Shown here: positions 45,319 through 46,596 of the stretch, one piece after another | Layout of the letters: each line of letters starts with the position of its first letter | Numbering within the stretch: position 1 is the first letter of the stretch | Origin: Solirubrobacter deserti | GTDB lineage: Bacteria > Actinomycetota > Thermoleophilia > Solirubrobacterales > Solirubrobacteraceae | Reading direction: 5' to 3' | Assembly: GCF_027587175.1 (NCBI RefSeq) | Contig: NZ_JAPCID010000029.1 | Location: 1-46,596 of the forward strand | DNA: 46,596 bases | The notes under the pieces: model-generated | Database searches by the model: none | The model's input: the letters and a program-made list of their open reading frames with translations, nothing else | Told to the model about the DNA's origin: nothing | Translations under genes and position numbers: made by a program

Positions 45319-46596
45319 CTAGTCCTCCGCCATCCAGGCCTTGACCTGGGCCGCGACGCGCTCGGGCTCACGCTCCATCAACTGGTCGAGCTGGTTGAGC
45401 GAAGCGTCCGGGGCACGCGGCGGGAGCATCTTGGTGGACGCCTGGTCCAGCGTGAAGCCCGACTCGAGCGCGGCCAGCGAGACCGGCTCCTCGATCTCCG
45501 TCAGCCAGGCCGGCGTCAGGTTCTCGTTCTCGCGCTTCTTCATCCCGCGCATCATCAAGAACAGGAACAGCAGCGCGGCGAGGCCCAGGCCGACCCACTT
45601 GAGCGGACCGAGCAGCGTCGTCGGGACCGGGCCGGCCTTGGGCTCGGCCGGCTTGGCGAACGCCATCTGCGTCGCGGTGATCGTGTCACCGCGCGTCGTG
45701 TCGACGCCGGCGGCCGTCGCGACGGTCTGCTCGAGGGCGTTGAAGACGTCGACCGGGACCGACTTGTCGACCAGCAGGGCGACGTTCATCTTGTTGACCG
45801 TCCCCGGCGCCTTCTGCGTCTTGGTGATGGTCTTGTTGACGCCGTTGTTGCGCGTCTCCGTGCTCTTCTCGTAGTTGCCGCCGCCCGCGGCAGCGTTGTC
45901 GTCGTTGCCCGAGTACGTCGGGACGTTGTTGCCGGTGCCGGCGGCGCCGCCCCTGTTGCCGTTGCCCGCGCCCTCCATCGTCTCGGCCTCGGTCGTCTCG
46001 GTGAGCGGGACGGTCGTGCCGCCGTAGACCAGCTTCTCCTCGGAGGACTGGTCGACGTTGAGGTCGGCGTTGACGGTGACCTTCGCCTTGCCCGGGCCGA
46101 GCGTGGAGTCGAGCATCGCGTTGATGGCGGCCGCCTTCTGGCGGGCGAAGCGCGCCTCGGCGGACTGCTTGGAGCTGCCACCGGTCGCGCCACCGGCCTC
46201 GTCGGACGGCCACAGGATGGCGCCGGTCGAGTCGGTGATGGTGACGTTCTCGGACTTGAGGCCCTTCACGGAGGAGGACACCGTCTGCGCCATGCCGCGC
46301 ACGGCGCCCGGCGCCAGCGCGTCGGAGGAGTTGCCGAGCTGCACCGACGCGGTGGCCGGCGTGGCCTCGTCCTGGAAGAGGTCGTCCTGCGGCATCACGA
46401 TCTGCACCTGCGGGTTCTGGACGCCCTGGACGCCCTGGAGCGTCTTGGCGACCTCGCCCTCCAGCGCACGCTGGTAGGTGACCTGCTGCTGGAACTGCGA
46501 CGCGCCGAGCTTGCTCTCGTCGAGCAGCTCGTAGCCCGGCTGCGTGCCGCCGCCCGTCGCCTGCACGCCCGCCGTGGCGAGCGCGATGCGCGCGTC
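45319..46596 (-). CDS. fliF: MS-ring protein FliF, C-terminal part, runs off right edge
   Basis: The frame is open to the window edge (DARIALATAGVQATGGGTQP at the broken end); the visible part is 425 residues. YscJ/FliF ring-building segments ASQFQQQVTYQRALEGEVAK and VQNPQVQIVMPQDDLFQDEA are followed by KAAAINAMLDSTLGPGKAKV, a Gly/Asn-rich insert (NGNRGGAAGTGNNVPTYSGN), one membrane span (WVGLGLAALLFLFLMM) and the FliG-binding tail ending QVKAWMAED. An internal Met at 46566 is not the start. First visible gene of the fliF-G-H-I run. Confidence 0.96.
   Translation of the reverse strand, partial: DARIALATAGVQATGGGTQPGYELLDESKLGASQFQQQVTYQRALEGEVAKTLQGVQGVQNPQVQIVMPQDDLFQDEATPATASVQLGNSSDALAPGAVRGMAQTVSSSVKGLKSENVTITDSTGAILWPSDEAGGATGGSSKQSAEARFARQKAAAINAMLDSTLGPGKAKVTVNADLNVDQSSEEKLVYGGTTVPLTETTEAETMEGAGNGNRGGAAGTGNNVPTYSGNDDNAAAGGGNYEKSTETRNNGVNKTITKTQKAPGTVNKMNVALLVDKSVPVDVFNALEQTVATAAGVDTTRGDTITATQMAFAKPAEPKAGPVPTTLLGPLKWVGLGLAALLFLFLMMRGMKKRENENLTPAWLTEIEEPVSLAALESGFTLDQASTKMLPPRAPDASLNQLDQLMEREPERVAAQVKAWMAED

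Noticed and set aside
1-46596. tRNA or rRNA genes
   Set aside because: No T-loop GGTTCGA-type context with a matching acceptor stem and no conserved rRNA stretch was noticed by eye.

Overview
The window is very GC-rich, uses GTG/TTG starts and 1-4 nt stop/start overlaps freely, and carries a large flagellar locus next to actinobacterial-type families (a SARP/BTAD regulator, an ECF sigma factor with a beta-propeller partner, DUF354). This fits a motile, high-GC actinobacterium, most likely of the Thermoleophilia/Solirubrobacterales type. The lineage is inferred from gene style only; no rRNA or tRNA gene was seen.

Layout. Positions 1-13260 are mostly envelope and sugar genes: the start of a membrane protein, a FlaA1/WbpM-type NDP-sugar dehydratase, a DUF354 protein, a secreted trypsin-like protease, a STAS protein, undecaprenyl-diphosphatase (uppP), purM, two small charged proteins and a CHAP-domain wall hydrolase. 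A rightward operon follows (sugar ketoisomerase, DegT aminotransferase, GT2, ATP-grasp ligase, HAD phosphatase, SAM methyltransferase). Positions 13460-36306 run leftward. Read in transcription order they are: fliJ, a lytic transglycosylase, fliK, flgD, a short flgE, flbD, motA, motB, fliL, fliN, a YihY/BrkB protein, fliO, fliP, fliQ, fliR, flhB, flhA, flhF, a PilZ protein, two unknown small genes, five tandem flagellin genes and two glycosyltransferases. A 5.8-kb non-flagellar block (36365-42120) then separates fliJ from fliI, fliH, fliG and fliF; fliF runs off the right end. No fliM is present at its usual place between fliL and fliN. No intergenic stretch exceeds 300 bases; the longest is 13260-13459.

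Regulation visible by eye. Eleven or twelve sites resemble sigma-28 (FliA) promoters: a -35 like T(A/C)A(A/G)G, a spacing of 11-12 nt between 8-mers, and a -10 like GCCGATNN. They precede each of the five flagellins, the glycosyltransferase pair, the CHAP hydrolase, fliO, flbD, fliJ and fliI, and possibly an intergenic small RNA. The non-flagellin genes begin 5-9 nt after the -10, so their mRNAs are predicted to be leaderless. Each flagellin instead has a leader of roughly 55-70 nt. That leader opens with a hairpin showing ACANGGA in its loop, and at three genes the Shine-Dalgarno sequence lies in the loop of a second hairpin. This is the pattern expected of CsrA control of flagellin translation. 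For three flagellins the sigma-28 promoter is itself a strong palindrome that could terminate the gene upstream.

The 36-42 kb block holds an ECF sigma/anti-sigma-like operon and a small putative SARP regulon. Matching triple-heptamer operators lie before the SARP/flavin-reductase divergent pair and before an OsmC gene.
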